Assembly (NCBI RefSeq): GCF_036567905.1
Contig: NZ_DATCTO010000085.1
Coordinates: 1-40,900, forward strand
DNA from: Candidatus Binatus sp.
GTDB taxonomy: Bacteria; Desulfobacterota; Binatia; Binatales; Binataceae
Direction of reading: 5' to 3'
DNA: 40,900 nucleotides
The position numbers were made by a program, and so were the translations under genes. Position 1 is the first letter of the stretch; every line of letters begins with the position of its first letter. Below are positions 8,885 to 17,977 of this stretch, one piece after another. The notes under the pieces are model-generated. The model did no database searches, was not told the DNA's origin, and worked only from the letters and a program-made list of their open reading frames with translations.

Positions 8885-11359
8885 ATGCTTTTTCGCAACG
8901 ACAAGAAAGATAATCGCGATGCAACGACGAACGTGGTGCCATTGTTCCCGTTGCGCGAACTGATCGTTTTCCCACATGAAGTCTATCCCATCTTCGTCGG
9001 ACGCCAGAAGTCGATTAAGGCTCTGGAAGCCGCCGAGGCCAAGAAGACCCCGATTCTGCTGGTGACGCAGAAGGACCCCAAGGTGGCCGAGCCCGCGCCG
9101 CGGGACTTGTACACGGTAGGCACGCTCGGCGTCGTCGTGCAGTTGCTGCGCCTGCCCGACGGCACCGTCAAGGCGCTGGTCGAAGGCAAAAAGCGGGCGC
9201 GCGTGATCCGCTACGTCGCCGACGAGGAATATTTCCAGGTCGAGGCCGAGGAGATCGAGGAAGTCAGCGAGCGTACCACCGAGGTCGAGGCGCTGATGCG
9301 CTCGGTGGTCTCGACTTTCGACAACTACGCGCGGCTCAACAAGAAGATTCCGCCCGAGATGGTAACCTCGATCGCGGCCGTCGACGATCCCGCGTTCCTG
9401 GCCGACAAGCTGGTCGGACACCTCGGGATCAAGCTCGAAGACAAGCAGGCGCTGCTCGAATCGACCGTCCCGGCCGAGCGGCTGGAGAAGATCCTCGGCT
9501 ACATGCGCTCGGAGCTGGAAATCCTCGAGGTCGAAAAACGCATCCGCTCGCGCGTCAAGAAGCAGATGGAGAAGACGTCCAAGGAGTACTACCTCAACGA
9601 GCAGATGCGCGCGATTCAGAAGGAGCTCGGCGAGAAGGACGAATTCAAGAACGAGATTCAGGAACTGGAAGAGAAACTTCGGCAGAAAAAGATGCCCGCC
9701 GAGGCCCGCGAGAAATGCGAGCGCGAGATCAAGAAACTCAAGATGATGTCGCCAATGTCCGCCGAGGCGACCGTCGTGCGCAACTACCTCGATTGGTTTC
9801 TTGGGCTGCCGTGGTTCGAGTACACCGAGGACAAACTCGACATCAAGGAAGCCGAGCGCGTGCTCGAGGAAGATCATTACGGCCTGGAGAAGGTCAAACA
9901 GCGCATCCTGGAATACCTCGCGGTCGAGACCCTGGTCGGCCAGATGAAGGGGCCCATCCTGTGCCTGGTCGGACCTCCGGGCGTCGGCAAGACCTCGCTG
10001 GGCAAGTCGGTGGCGCGCGCGACCGGACGCAAATTCGTGCGCGTGTCGCTGGGCGGCGTGCGCGACGAAGCCGAAATACGCGGCCATCGCCGGACCTACA
10101 TCGGCGCCCTGCCCGGCAAGGTGATCCAGTCGATTCGCAAGGCCGGATCGTCCAACCCCGTGCTGCTGTTCGACGAAGTGGACAAGATGTCCACCGACTT
10201 CCGCGGCGATCCGTCGTCGGCGCTGCTCGAAGTTCTCGATCCCGAGCAGAACTGCACGTTTAACGACCACTACCTCGACTGCGATTACGATTTGTCGAAA
10301 GTGCTGTTCATCACGACGGCGAATACGCTCGACCGCATCCCGCGGCCGCTCCAGGACCGGATGGAAGTCATCCGGATTCCCGGCTATACGGAATTGGAGA
10401 AGCTCAATATCGCCAAAAAGTACCTGATGAAGAAGCAGCAGGAGGCCAACGGGCTGCGGCCGGAGAACATCGAGGTCTCCGACGGCGCGATCCAGGGCAT
10501 CATCCGCCATTACACGCGCGAAGCGGGGGTCAGAAATCTCGAGCGCGAACTCGCCTCGATCTGCCGCAAGGTTGCGGTCGAAGTCGTCAAGACCGACCGT
10601 AACGCGCACGTCAAGGTTTCGAGCTCGAGTCTGGGCAAATACCTCGGCGTTCCGAAGTTCCGCTACGGCACGGCGGAGACCGTACCGCAGGTGGGAGTGG
10701 CGACCGGGCTGGCATGGACGGAGCTCGGCGGCGAGCTGCTCAGCGTCGAAGTGACGATCGTTCCGGGACGCGGCAAGCTGACCATCACCGGACAGCTCGG
10801 TGACGTGATGCAGGAATCGGCGCAGGCCGCGCTTTCATATGTGCGTTCGCGGGCGGAAGTGCTCGGCCTCGATCGGGGCTTCTATCATCGCATCGACATC
10901 CACATTCACGTTCCCGAAGGCGCCATTCCCAAGGACGGTCCGTCGGCGGGAATCACGCTTGCGACCGCGCTGGTGTCGGCGCTCACGCGCTCGCCGATTC
11001 GCAACGACCTTGCGATGACCGGCGAAATCACGCTGCGCGGAAGGGTGCTGCCGATTGGAGGACTCAAGGAGAAGGTGCTCGCGGCGCATCGCGGCGGCAT
11101 CAAGACGATCCTGATACCCAGGGATAACGCCAAGGACATCGAGGAGATCCCTCCGCAGATCATGAAGGGCATCACCTTGATTCAGGTCGAGCACATGGAC
11201 GAAGTGCTCAAGCACGCACTGGTGCTGACCGACCCGGATACGTTCTTCAAGCCGGGCAAGGGCGAGAGCGACCTGGCGTTCCTGCGCGAGCCGGAACCGA
11301 AGGGTCGAATGACGCCAGGGGACGAAGAGGATACCACTGTATCCACGAACTTGTCGTAG
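8885..11359 (+). CDS. lon: Lon ATP-dependent protease, bacterial LonA type
   Basis: Lon is a soluble hexameric AAA+ protease for misfolded and regulatory proteins. The 824 residues run in order: an N-terminal substrate-binding LON domain (about 18-210), a coiled linker (210-310), AAA+ module with Walker A GPPGVGKT (363-370) and Walker B region LLFDEVDK, and a C-terminal protease domain with the Ser-Lys dyad S687 (PKDGPSAG) and K730 ([14 protein letters not shown]). The 43-residue dyad spacing equals that of E. coli Lon (679/722). The start ATG at 8885 has only a distant GGGAG, so translation may depend on coupling to clpX 24 bases upstream. A long stem-loop (11376-11410) follows the gene. Confidence 0.97.
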   Translation: MLFRNDKKDNRDATTNVVPLFPLRELIVFPHEVYPIFVGRQKSIKALEAAEAKKTPILLVTQKDPKVAEPAPRDLYTVGTLGVVVQLLRLPDGTVKALVEGKKRARVIRYVADEEYFQVEAEEIEEVSERTTEVEALMRSVVSTFDNYARLNKKIPPEMVTSIAAVDDPAFLADKLVGHLGIKLEDKQALLESTVPAERLEKILGYMRSELEILEVEKRIRSRVKKQMEKTSKEYYLNEQMRAIQKELGEKDEFKNEIQELEEKLRQKKMPAEAREKCEREIKKLKMMSPMSAEATVVRNYLDWFLGLPWFEYTEDKLDIKEAERVLEEDHYGLEKVKQRILEYLAVETLVGQMKGPILCLVGPPGVGKTSLGKSVARATGRKFVRVSLGGVRDEAEIRGHRRTYIGALPGKVIQSIRKAGSSNPVLLFDEVDKMSTDFRGDPSSALLEVLDPEQNCTFNDHYLDCDYDLSKVLFITTANTLDRIPRPLQDRMEVIRIPGYTELEKLNIAKKYLMKKQQEANGLRPENIEVSDGAIQGIIRHYTREAGVRNLERELASICRKVAVEVVKTDRNAHVKVSSSSLGKYLGVPKFRYGTAETVPQVGVATGLAWTELGGELLSVEVTIVPGRGKLTITGQLGDVMQESAQAALSYVRSRAEVLGLDRGFYHRIDIHIHVPEGAIPKDGPSAGITLATALVSALTRSPIRNDLAMTGEITLRGRVLPIGGLKEKVLAAHRGGIKTILIPRDNAKDIEEIPPQIMKGITLIQVEHMDEVLKHALVLTDPDTFFKPGKGESDLAFLREPEPKGRMTPGDEEDTTVSTNLS

Positions 11360-11375
11360 GTTCTGAGCGGGGGAC

Positions 11376-11410
11376 GCCGCGCCTTCCGGTCGCAACCGGA
11401 AGCGCGCGGC
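11376..11410 (+). terminator. Long stem-loop after lon
   Basis: A 15-bp stem with a single bulged C: GCCGCGC+CTTCCGGT, tetraloop CGCA, ACCGGAAG+C+GCGCGGC. It lies 16 bases past the lon stop. No T-run follows, so it may act as a rho-aided terminator, a processing site, or an attenuator ahead of the HU gene. Confidence 0.5.
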
Positions 11411-11457
11411 TCAAACGTGCGGTCGCGGATATTCGGGAGGACCGCCGAAGGCTACAT

Positions 11458-11772
11458 ATGACCAAGGCTGAACTCATAGAGGCGCTGTCGAACAAACTTC
11501 CCCTCAACAAGGCCGATGCCGAACGCGCAATTAACATCGTGCTCGACGACGTCATCGCCGCGCTGCGCCAGGGCGAGCGTGTGAACATCTCAGGCTTCGG
11601 AACGTTTTCGGTATCGGAACGGCAGGCGCGCACTGGCCGCAATCCAAAGACCGGCGAGTCGATCGAGATTGCGGCCAGCCGGTCGGCCAAGTTCAAGCCC
11701 GGCAAGCAATTGAAGGACTCGCTCAACGAAGGCGCCGCCGCCGCGCCGTCGTCGCCGTCGGCAGGTTCGTGA
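11458..11772 (+). CDS. hup: HU/IHF-family histone-like DNA-binding protein
   Basis: A small dimeric nucleoid protein that bends and compacts DNA. The 104 residues include the DNABII signature GFGTFSVSERQARTGRNPKT (residues 46-65) with the arm containing the conserved RNPxT(G) tip, and the C-terminal helix KFKPGKQLKDSLN. A 13-residue Ala/Pro/Ser-rich tail (GAAAAPSSPSAGS) extends past the family's usual 90-94 residues. HU and IHF subunits cannot be separated with certainty by eye; the position after lon favours HU. GGGAGG lies about 18 bases upstream and AAGG closer to the ATG. It ends at a strong terminator. Confidence 0.93.
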   Translation: MTKAELIEALSNKLPLNKADAERAINIVLDDVIAALRQGERVNISGFGTFSVSERQARTGRNPKTGESIEIAASRSAKFKPGKQLKDSLNEGAAAAPSSPSAGS

Positions 11773-11803
11773 CCGGCTCGCGCGGCCTCGATCAAGAAAA
11801 TTC

Positions 11804-11849
11804 AAGAGGGCGGTCCGTGTGTCAACGACACACGCAGGCGCCCTCTTTT
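11804..11849 (+). terminator. Strong bipartite intrinsic terminator after HU
   Basis: The outer 9-bp stem AAGAGGGCG/CGCCCTCTT encloses an inner 8-bp stem CGTGTGTC/GACACACG with an AAC loop, separated by a small internal loop; the run ends in TTTT. It lies 32 bases after the HU stop and ahead of tRNA-Val. Confidence 0.85.
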
Positions 11850-11866
11850 GCCGGGATTTCGGCCGC

Positions 11867-11941
11867 GGGCGGTTAGCTCAGTGGTAGAGCATCGGCCTTA
11901 CAAGCCGGGGGTCGCAGGTTCGAAACCTGCACCGCCCACCA
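11867..11941 (+). tRNA. tRNA-Val (anticodon TAC)
   Basis: The cloverleaf folds fully: acceptor GGGCGGT/ACCGCCC, D arm GCTC/GAGC, anticodon stem TCGGC/GCCGG (one G-U) with loop CTTACAA giving anticodon TAC (11899-11901), T arm GCAGG-TTCGAAA-CCTGC, discriminator A and an encoded CCA (11939-11941). Confidence 0.96.
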
Positions 11942-12002
11942 ATAAAATCAGGCGGGTTCGTGGCCGGGAGCCAACCAACGCGGGGTCGTAAAGCGCGCTC
12001 CG

Positions 12003-12356
12003 TCAGCCCGTCGCCTCGCGGATCATCACCAACATCATCTTGAATCGCTCGACCGCCTTCAGGGCGTGGGGCACGTTGGCCGGCATCAGGATCATATCAT
12101 CCTTGCCGAGGCGGTGCGGCACGCCGCCGATGGTTATCTCGGCCACACCGTCCAGCACCTGGACGAGGGCGTCGAAGGGCGCCGTGTGTTCGCTGAGACC
12201 CTGGGCCTCGTCGAAGGCAAATAGCGTCACCGTGCCGGTCTTCTTCTTGACGATCTCCCGGCTCACGACCGCCCCGGCTTGGTAGGCCACCAACTCAAGC
12301 GCATTGCCCGCCGTAAATTTCTGGGATGTCTTTTCGTCTTGGGGGTTCGTCGTCAT
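12003..12356 (-). CDS. Small single-domain cupin protein
   Basis: Encodes 117 residues forming one cupin beta-barrel. The first cupin motif is seen around EHTAPFDALVQVLDGVAEI and the second around DMILMPANVPHALKAVE. The first motif lacks the second His of HxH, and only H in PANVPHAL is clear in the second, so metal binding would be atypical. Such proteins are often annotated as cupin-2 or quercetinase-like and can be small binding or isomerase proteins; no substrate can be named. The start at 12356 has AGGAGG six bases upstream and is certain; longer in-frame versions are discarded. It lies 130 bases downstream of an acyl-CoA dehydrogenase gene on the same strand. Confidence 0.85.
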   Translation of the reverse strand: MTTNPQDEKTSQKFTAGNALELVAYQAGAVVSREIVKKKTGTVTLFAFDEAQGLSEHTAPFDALVQVLDGVAEITIGGVPHRLGKDDMILMPANVPHALKAVERFKMMLVMIREATG

Positions 12357-12486
12357 GTCGTTTCCTCCTGCCGTTGTCATTGCGGTGCTCTTGCCGCATC
12401 CGTGGGGCGCGGGCACACGCTCAGGCGACGCCACCGCCCGGCCTGGGCCGATTCGCCGGCCGGAAACTGAAACTGAATCGAACGCT

Positions 12487-13761
12487 TCATTCTTCGGCCT
12501 GCTTTCTGTCTTTGAAAAATCCGAATAGATATTGCGCCACGCGCCGCATCTGGATTTCCTCCGATCCCTCCGTGATGCGATAGCGCCGGTGATGCCGGTA
12601 AATGTGCTCGAACGGCTTATGCCGCGAGTACCCGATCGCGCCATGCACCTGCATCGCGCGGTCCGCCGCTTCGCACACCAGTCGGTTCGCCCGGTAGTTG
12701 CACATGGCGACCTTGTCGGACAGTTTGAGCGCGACCTCGGGCTTCGACATTTGATCCATCTGCCACGCGGTCTTGTGGATGAGGTTGCGGATCATTTCGG
12801 CTTCGGTGTGCAACTCGACCAGCGGCCATTGAATCGCCTGGTTGCTCGCCAGCGCTTTTCCGAACGGCTTGCGGCCCTTGGCGTATTTCACGCTCTCGTT
12901 GATGCAATATTGCGCCGCTCCCAGCGAACTCGCCGCCTGGCGAATCCGATTCTCGTGGACGAAATGCTGCGCCACCGCCAGCCCGTTTTCCGGATCGCCA
13001 AGCATCGAGTCGGCCGGCACCGCGACGTCGGTCAGCGAGACGCGCGGGTGATCGGTGGGCATGTTGAACGTCCACAAATACTCTTCGATCTTGAAGCCTG
13101 CGCTTTTGGTTGGAACGATGAAGCAAGTGATGCCGCGCGGGCTGCCGTCTTTGCCGCTGGTCCGCGCGAACACGAAATCATGCGTGGCGACGTGCAGCCC
13201 GGTATTCCACATCTTGGCGCCGGTGATTCGCCATTGATCGCCGTCGCGAACTCCGCGCGTCTCCATCCAGGTCGCGTCGGAACCGTGCCTGGGTTCGGTG
13301 AGTCCGAACGCGATGCGCATCGAACCGTCCAGCAGCTTGGGGATAAATTCCTTTTTCTGCTGCTCGTTGCCGAAGTCGCGAAACATCAGCACCGTCGGCA
13401 GATTGCCGACGATCGAACTTTCGTTCTGCAAATCGTTGTGCAGCCCGAGTCCCTTGGCCGCCAGGTACTCGCGGATGATCGCCATCGCGAGGTTGGTGCC
13501 GTCCCGGCCGCCGTATTCCCGAGGCAGCGCGTAGCGATAGTGCCCCGCCTTGTCGGCGCGCCGGTGCATCTCGCCCAGCAACGCTTCCCACTCATGGCGC
13601 GGCAGTCCGTCGCGTTCGAAGTCGGTGCGCGCCCATTCGCGGCGATGATCGAAAAAACGGATGTTGTCGTTCTCGCGTTCGAGCGGCTTGATCTCTTTTT
13701 CGATGAACGCATCCAGCTCGGCCAGGTAGGCGGTGATATCGGCGGGAATATTAAAGTCCAC
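12487..13761 (-). CDS. Acyl-CoA dehydrogenase family flavoprotein
   Basis: An FAD enzyme that would introduce an alpha-beta double bond into an acyl-CoA, passing electrons to ETF. The 424 residues cover the N-terminal helical domain, the FAD-binding strand region (FGLTEPRHGSDATWMETRG, about residues 153-171; ITGAKMWNTG) and the C-terminal helical domain with RKPFGKALASNQAIQWPL. The base-region motif YRITEGSEEIQMRRVA carries the Glu expected near the catalytic position, and QVHGAIGYS is conserved. The start is GTG at 13761 with GAGGAG eight bases upstream. The protein is longer and more divergent than the second dehydrogenase at 32305-33471 and resembles ACAD10/11-like members, so the substrate could be a bulky or branched acyl-CoA. 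It precedes the cupin gene. Confidence 0.92.
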   Translation of the reverse strand: MDFNIPADITAYLAELDAFIEKEIKPLERENDNIRFFDHRREWARTDFERDGLPRHEWEALLGEMHRRADKAGHYRYALPREYGGRDGTNLAMAIIREYLAAKGLGLHNDLQNESSIVGNLPTVLMFRDFGNEQQKKEFIPKLLDGSMRIAFGLTEPRHGSDATWMETRGVRDGDQWRITGAKMWNTGLHVATHDFVFARTSGKDGSPRGITCFIVPTKSAGFKIEEYLWTFNMPTDHPRVSLTDVAVPADSMLGDPENGLAVAQHFVHENRIRQAASSLGAAQYCINESVKYAKGRKPFGKALASNQAIQWPLVELHTEAEMIRNLIHKTAWQMDQMSKPEVALKLSDKVAMCNYRANRLVCEAADRAMQVHGAIGYSRHKPFEHIYRHHRRYRITEGSEEIQMRRVAQYLFGFFKDRKQAEE

Positions 13762-13891
13762 GGCGTTTCTCCTCAGGCGATTGCATTATGAGCGAGGCCT
13801 AACAGAGTGCGGTTTCGAACGGAAGCGCAATCCCGCGCTCAAAAGGTGTGCACGGATGCGATCAGGCCGGCGCGATTGGCAACGATTTGGC

Positions 13892-15211
13892 TCAAGGCGT
13901 CTCTCCGGCGCTCGGCGAGAGTTCTTCCAATGTCTTGCCGCGAGTCTCGGGGACGAACCACAGCACGATCACGACGCCAAGGATCGGGCCGGCTGCAAAG
14001 AGTGACGCCGCGTTGCCCAAACCGCCGAGCCGCCCCGAGAGCAGCCCGATAACGACCGGCGACAGCATCCAGCAGATCTGCCCGATCACTTGCACGCACA
14101 GGCCATATCCGGTTGCTCGAATCGAGGTCGGAAACAACTCGGTCGAGAGCGCCGAAGTCGCAGTGCGCGCCGCTTGATACGCAAACATCGTGACGACTTC
14201 GCCCGCCAGGACCGCGCCGTAACTGTCGCTGGTGAACAGCACGTACATCGCCGCCGCCGCCATCAGGTAGAAGAAACTGGTGGTAAACTTTCGTCCCAGC
14301 CGGTCCATCATAAATCCGCTCAACAGGCTGCCGGCCGTGCCCATCGCATAGGCGAGGATTATCGCCGCAGCGACCTGGTGCGATGTCCAATGACGATCGC
14401 GGCGCGCGTAAAGGCTGAAGTAGGTGACCGTCGGGCCGCCGATCAATCCGATCGAGTTCCACAACCCGGCCATGATTAGCAGGCGCGCGCGATACGGACC
14501 GGCAAACGGCGCCAGGGAATTGCGAATCGACGTCCAGAATTCGGGACGCGCCTTGCCGGCCGCAGCCCGCGCCCGCTCGAGCGCATTGAAGCGCGCAGTC
14601 TCGCGCAGTCCGCGCCTCAAAAAAAAGATCATCACCAGCGGCGCGATCCCGAGCAGGTACATGCCGCGCCATCCCCATCGCGACTCCGCCATGATCGCGT
14701 AGGTAAGCGCGGCGGCAGTCACCCCGAGAAACGCAACCATGTGCAGCGCCGCGATCGCGCGCCCGCGGGTGGCGTCGGGAAACTCCTCGCTGATCATCGT
14801 GACCGCAACCCCGAACTCGGCCGCGAGAAATATCTGCGAGGTGCTTTGAAAAATCGTGAACGACTTCACCCCGGTCGAAAGCGCCGTGAACAAAGTGAAA
14901 ATCGTGTAACAAAGTACGGTCGTGGAGATGATCGGCTTTCGCCCGTAACGATCGGCGAGGATTACCACGAAGAACGACAGCATCCCGCCCAGCCGCACGA
15001 TCGTCGCCATCAGCCCGATCGCCGGGTCGGCCAGGTGAAAGGTCCGCGCGATTTCGGGCGTCGCCAGGTGGAAGATCGTGATGTCGTAGCCTTCGAAAAT
15101 CGTTGCCGACATCAGCATCGCGAACAGCGCCGCCAGGTAGCGGCGCGGCCGCGCGATCCACGGGGCTAATTTCGGTGGTTGTAACGGGCTGTTTGGAGGA
15201 GCGGCCTGCAT
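13892..15211 (-). CDS. MFS transporter, sugar/organic acid porter type
   Basis: A twelve-helix major facilitator protein of 439 residues from the ATG at 15211 (MQAAPPNS); an in-frame TTG at 15232 would add seven residues, and neither has a good Shine-Dalgarno. The motif between helices 2 and 3 is DRYGRKPI, and its counterpart DRLGRKF is in the second half. The protein ends PETRGKTLEEL, the signature of the sugar-porter/aromatic-acid porter groups. Helix 1 contains EGYDITIFHLATPEIAR, similar to metabolite:H+ symporters for dicarboxylates or aromatic acids. It probably imports a carboxylic acid or sugar; the substrate is not readable. It lies upstream of the acyl-CoA dehydrogenase/cupin pair on the same strand with 130-base gaps. 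Confidence 0.92.
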   Translation of the reverse strand: MQAAPPNSPLQPPKLAPWIARPRRYLAALFAMLMSATIFEGYDITIFHLATPEIARTFHLADPAIGLMATIVRLGGMLSFFVVILADRYGRKPIISTTVLCYTIFTLFTALSTGVKSFTIFQSTSQIFLAAEFGVAVTMISEEFPDATRGRAIAALHMVAFLGVTAAALTYAIMAESRWGWRGMYLLGIAPLVMIFFLRRGLRETARFNALERARAAAGKARPEFWTSIRNSLAPFAGPYRARLLIMAGLWNSIGLIGGPTVTYFSLYARRDRHWTSHQVAAAIILAYAMGTAGSLLSGFMMDRLGRKFTTSFFYLMAAAAMYVLFTSDSYGAVLAGEVVTMFAYQAARTATSALSTELFPTSIRATGYGLCVQVIGQICWMLSPVVIGLLSGRLGGLGNAASLFAAGPILGVVIVLWFVPETRGKTLEELSPSAGETP

Positions 15212-15366
15212 CGCGGATGCTTGCGCGCGCAAGGCGCACGTCGATTCGCTAAAGGTCTCAGATCATGAATCTCCCGGCAAGCCGGGGGAGCTGCGACAGC
15301 GACACCGGCTCGCATTGTTGCCGCGCGCCAGGCTGCCCGGCAATCACGCTCGAGGCAGAGCGCGAT

Positions 15367-17799
15367 CTATTTCGACCTGCCGAAGAGTTTGATGTGTTGC
15401 GGGCTATGGGCCGCATTGTCTTGTAGTTCGAGTGTGCCCTCGAACTTGCCCCGCTCGTGTGGAGCGAACTCGACGGAGATTGTGCAGGTTGCGCCGTTCG
15501 GCGCTATTGTGGCGCACGTGCTGGCGCTCACGTTGAATGGCGGAGTGGCTGCAGGAGCCGTCGTGAACGAGATCGGCGCCGGGCTGAGATTGACCAGGGT
15601 AACGCTCTGAGAGGAACTTACGGTGTCAACCGGCACTTGGCTGAAGCTTAGCGATTGTGGATGCGCCTTCATCTTCGGTGCGACGCCGTGGCCCTTCAGG
15701 TTGACTGAGTGCGATCCGAACTCGGCGTTGCTGTTCACCTGCAGCAGCCCAAGCTGTTTGCCTTTCGCGGCTGGAGAGAATGCGACTTCGATCGTGCACG
15801 AGGCGCCGGGTTGCAGGTCTCCCGGGCAATTGCTCGAGGTCACGGCAAATCCGCTACTCACTGCCGGCTGCCCCAAGCTCACTGGCATGGCGGTAGCGTG
15901 GTTGACAACCTTTATCTTCGACGGCTTGCCCCGGTGGCCCGCGACCTCGCTCGGGAACGAAATTGACTTGGGGCTGGCGTCCAGCGTCGCCGCAACCGGA
16001 GTCGGAGAGGCGGTCGGCGTCGCCGTCACAGTGGGCGTGGCTGTGATGGTCGCGGTCGGCGTTGGCGTCGCAGTAGGCGTGGCTGTGATGGTCGGGGTCG
16101 GCGTCGGTCTTCCATCGGGGAACAATCCGAACACAGCGAGTTGGGTCTGCGTTCCCATATAAACCGCGCCATTGGCTACCGTCGGAACGGTAAACTTCAC
16201 TGCCGGTCCGGGGTCATCCGAGCTGAACTGGTTGCTGTCGTATAGCTCAGTATTCAGGTTGGTCGCATCGAACGCATAGAGAATCGCAGGGCCACTTGAA
16301 CCATATGCCGAACTGTTGATCGCCCACAGGATGCCGCCGGTTGTGCCATTGGCGGAGATAACCGGCGACGCGCCAGGGAATCCAAAGGTGAAGGTTCCCG
16401 CGATCGATGCGGGCGGTGTCTGGATCAGCCCACTAGCGACGACGAACATCTTCGGCTGGTCGGAGACACCAATCGTGTAGATCATGTTCTGCAGACCGCT
16501 CTTGACCGTTCCCTGCCAGTAGGCGGGCGTGCTGAACATTCCGCCGACTTCGCTGGCCAGTTCCTGCACTATCTGGTCGGGAACGGGTGAGGCATTGAAT
16601 CCACCCATGTCGTCGCGATTGACAACATAAAGCGTGCCTTGCTTGCCGGCGCTGACCATCAGATGAGGATTTGGCCCGGGCTGATCAGGCAGCAACAGGT
16701 TGCCACCCGAGTCCAGGTCAAGGTCGTTTTCATCGAGCGTTAGCTGGTTGGACGGCGTAAAGAAATCGCTGACGGACAATGTTCCGCCGCCGGGCGACAA
16801 CCTGAGATAGCTGTCGCCGTAATCGACTCGGGACGCGCGAACATCGAAAGTTCCGTTGCCGGTGATCGCGATCAAATCACCGTTGGTATCGACGCCGGGA
16901 CCGCATCCGGATTGCCAGATGCCGCCTTCGGAGCCGTTGGGGGTAGTGTTGTACACAACTACCTGCGCCAATGTCGTCTCGTCATAGCCGAGAATCCATC
17001 CGTGGTACGGCCCAAAGTCGCAATGCGACGCGAAGCTCAGATAAACCACGCCGTTCGCGAGCGTCAGCGCCGGGCGATCCTGGTGATAGAGCGGGTCGAA
17101 AGAAATTTGCCCGCCAACGCTGGCCGCTCCGGTTCCTGCCACCGTCGCCTCAATCGTTACCGGGCTGTGCGCCTGCTCATGGCCGGTCGTGATATCAAGC
17201 GCGTGAAGTTGCTGCTGATAACTGTCCGGGCCCAGCTTGACCTTGGAGACGACGTAGAGGGTTCCCGTATCGTGGTCGATCACGGGCGTAGCGGTGATCC
17301 CAATCCAGGGGGTAAGGTCGCCGCATCCGAGATCGGACGCCGGCACCGGGGTAATTCCATCCGCCGGATCGATGAAGCTTGTATGCCAGAGCGCAGGACC
17401 CGCCGCGTCCGCGTCAAATGCGTACACACTGTCGAATTCCGTCGCGACGTACACGACGTTGTGCGTTCCCTGGCTCGGGATCTGCACCGCCGGCACATAG
17501 AGCGGCTGCGCATAAACCTGCCCGTCAACAGCGTCGGTGAACTGCAAGCCAAACTTCGACGCGGTGACCGTCGCCGGAGTAAGCATGCTCTCCGCAAGGT
17601 TTCGCCCGGTGCGGAAATTATCGTTGCGGTATAGGAGTGTCCCGGTGAACCCGGGTTCCAACGCGCGGACGGAAATGCCCCGCTGCGCCGAGCGCAATCG
17701 GCTCGGCGTGGCCGCCGCGTGGCCGATCACGTTGGTGCCTGAGATAGCGGCGACGAGCGCGACCCCCAGAATCAGCCCCCACAACGATCGCTCTGTCAC
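15367..17799 (-). CDS. Large exported PQQ-propeller-like protein with Thr-Pro linker and two ASH-type domains
   Basis: Encodes 810 residues from GTG 17799 (GGGGA three bases upstream). Residues 1-28 are a signal peptide. Residues about 50-560 look like a beta-propeller of the PQQ/quinoprotein type, beginning with the YRNDNFRTGRNL and TDAVDGQVYAQPLYVP segments and with NVVYVATEFDSVYAFDADA; PQQ ligands are not evident, so it may be a structural propeller. Residues about 563-602 are a low-complexity linker of Thr-Pro-Ala repeats. Two immunoglobulin-like ASH/choice-of-anchor-D domains follow (about 604-705 and 706-810), each with a CxxxxxxxGxxCTIxVxFxP pattern (PGASCTIEVAFSP; NGATCTISVEFAP). This domain order is familiar from surface proteins of Acidobacteria and allied soil bacteria. 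The likely role is an extracytoplasmic binding or adhesion protein. An inverted repeat lies upstream (17838-17856). Confidence 0.85.
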   Translation of the reverse strand: MTERSLWGLILGVALVAAISGTNVIGHAAATPSRLRSAQRGISVRALEPGFTGTLLYRNDNFRTGRNLAESMLTPATVTASKFGLQFTDAVDGQVYAQPLYVPAVQIPSQGTHNVVYVATEFDSVYAFDADAAGPALWHTSFIDPADGITPVPASDLGCGDLTPWIGITATPVIDHDTGTLYVVSKVKLGPDSYQQQLHALDITTGHEQAHSPVTIEATVAGTGAASVGGQISFDPLYHQDRPALTLANGVVYLSFASHCDFGPYHGWILGYDETTLAQVVVYNTTPNGSEGGIWQSGCGPGVDTNGDLIAITGNGTFDVRASRVDYGDSYLRLSPGGGTLSVSDFFTPSNQLTLDENDLDLDSGGNLLLPDQPGPNPHLMVSAGKQGTLYVVNRDDMGGFNASPVPDQIVQELASEVGGMFSTPAYWQGTVKSGLQNMIYTIGVSDQPKMFVVASGLIQTPPASIAGTFTFGFPGASPVISANGTTGGILWAINSSAYGSSGPAILYAFDATNLNTELYDSNQFSSDDPGPAVKFTVPTVANGAVYMGTQTQLAVFGLFPDGRPTPTPTITATPTATPTPTATITATPTVTATPTASPTPVAATLDASPKSISFPSEVAGHRGKPSKIKVVNHATAMPVSLGQPAVSSGFAVTSSNCPGDLQPGASCTIEVAFSPAAKGKQLGLLQVNSNAEFGSHSVNLKGHGVAPKMKAHPQSLSFSQVPVDTVSSSQSVTLVNLSPAPISFTTAPAATPPFNVSASTCATIAPNGATCTISVEFAPHERGKFEGTLELQDNAAHSPQHIKLFGRSK

Positions 17800-17837
17800 T
17801 TTCCCCGCCGCTTGTTCCCGAGTGCAAGCATTTTACT

Positions 17838-17856
17838 GACGTACGTGCAGTACGTC
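17838..17856. promoter_or_regulatory. Inverted repeat in a divergent promoter region, candidate operator
   Basis: Perfect 7-bp arms GACGTAC and GTACGTC are separated by GTGCA. It lies 38 bases upstream of the exported propeller gene (minus) and 121 bases upstream of the LOG-family gene (plus), a fitting place for a dimeric regulator. No binding protein can be named. Confidence 0.35.
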
Positions 17857-17977
17857 CATGATCAGGCGTCGATGCTTGCACAGCTCGGCGTGCTCGGCGC
17901 CAAAAGTCTGCCGATCCAATGGAGCGGCAGGCGCGCGGTATCTGGATGGGCGCGAATCGGTCGGATACGATCGCGCG

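Noticed and set aside
15271..15290. CTCCCGGC-AA-GCCGGGGGAG hairpin as terminator of the exported propeller gene
   Set aside because: The stem needs a two-base bulge, lies about 77 bases past the stop, and has no T-run on the minus strand.
15990..16110. Short direct repeats resembling a CRISPR or minisatellite
   Set aside because: They are in-frame codons for the Thr-Pro-Ala linker of the exported propeller protein; there are no spacers of constant length and no cas genes.
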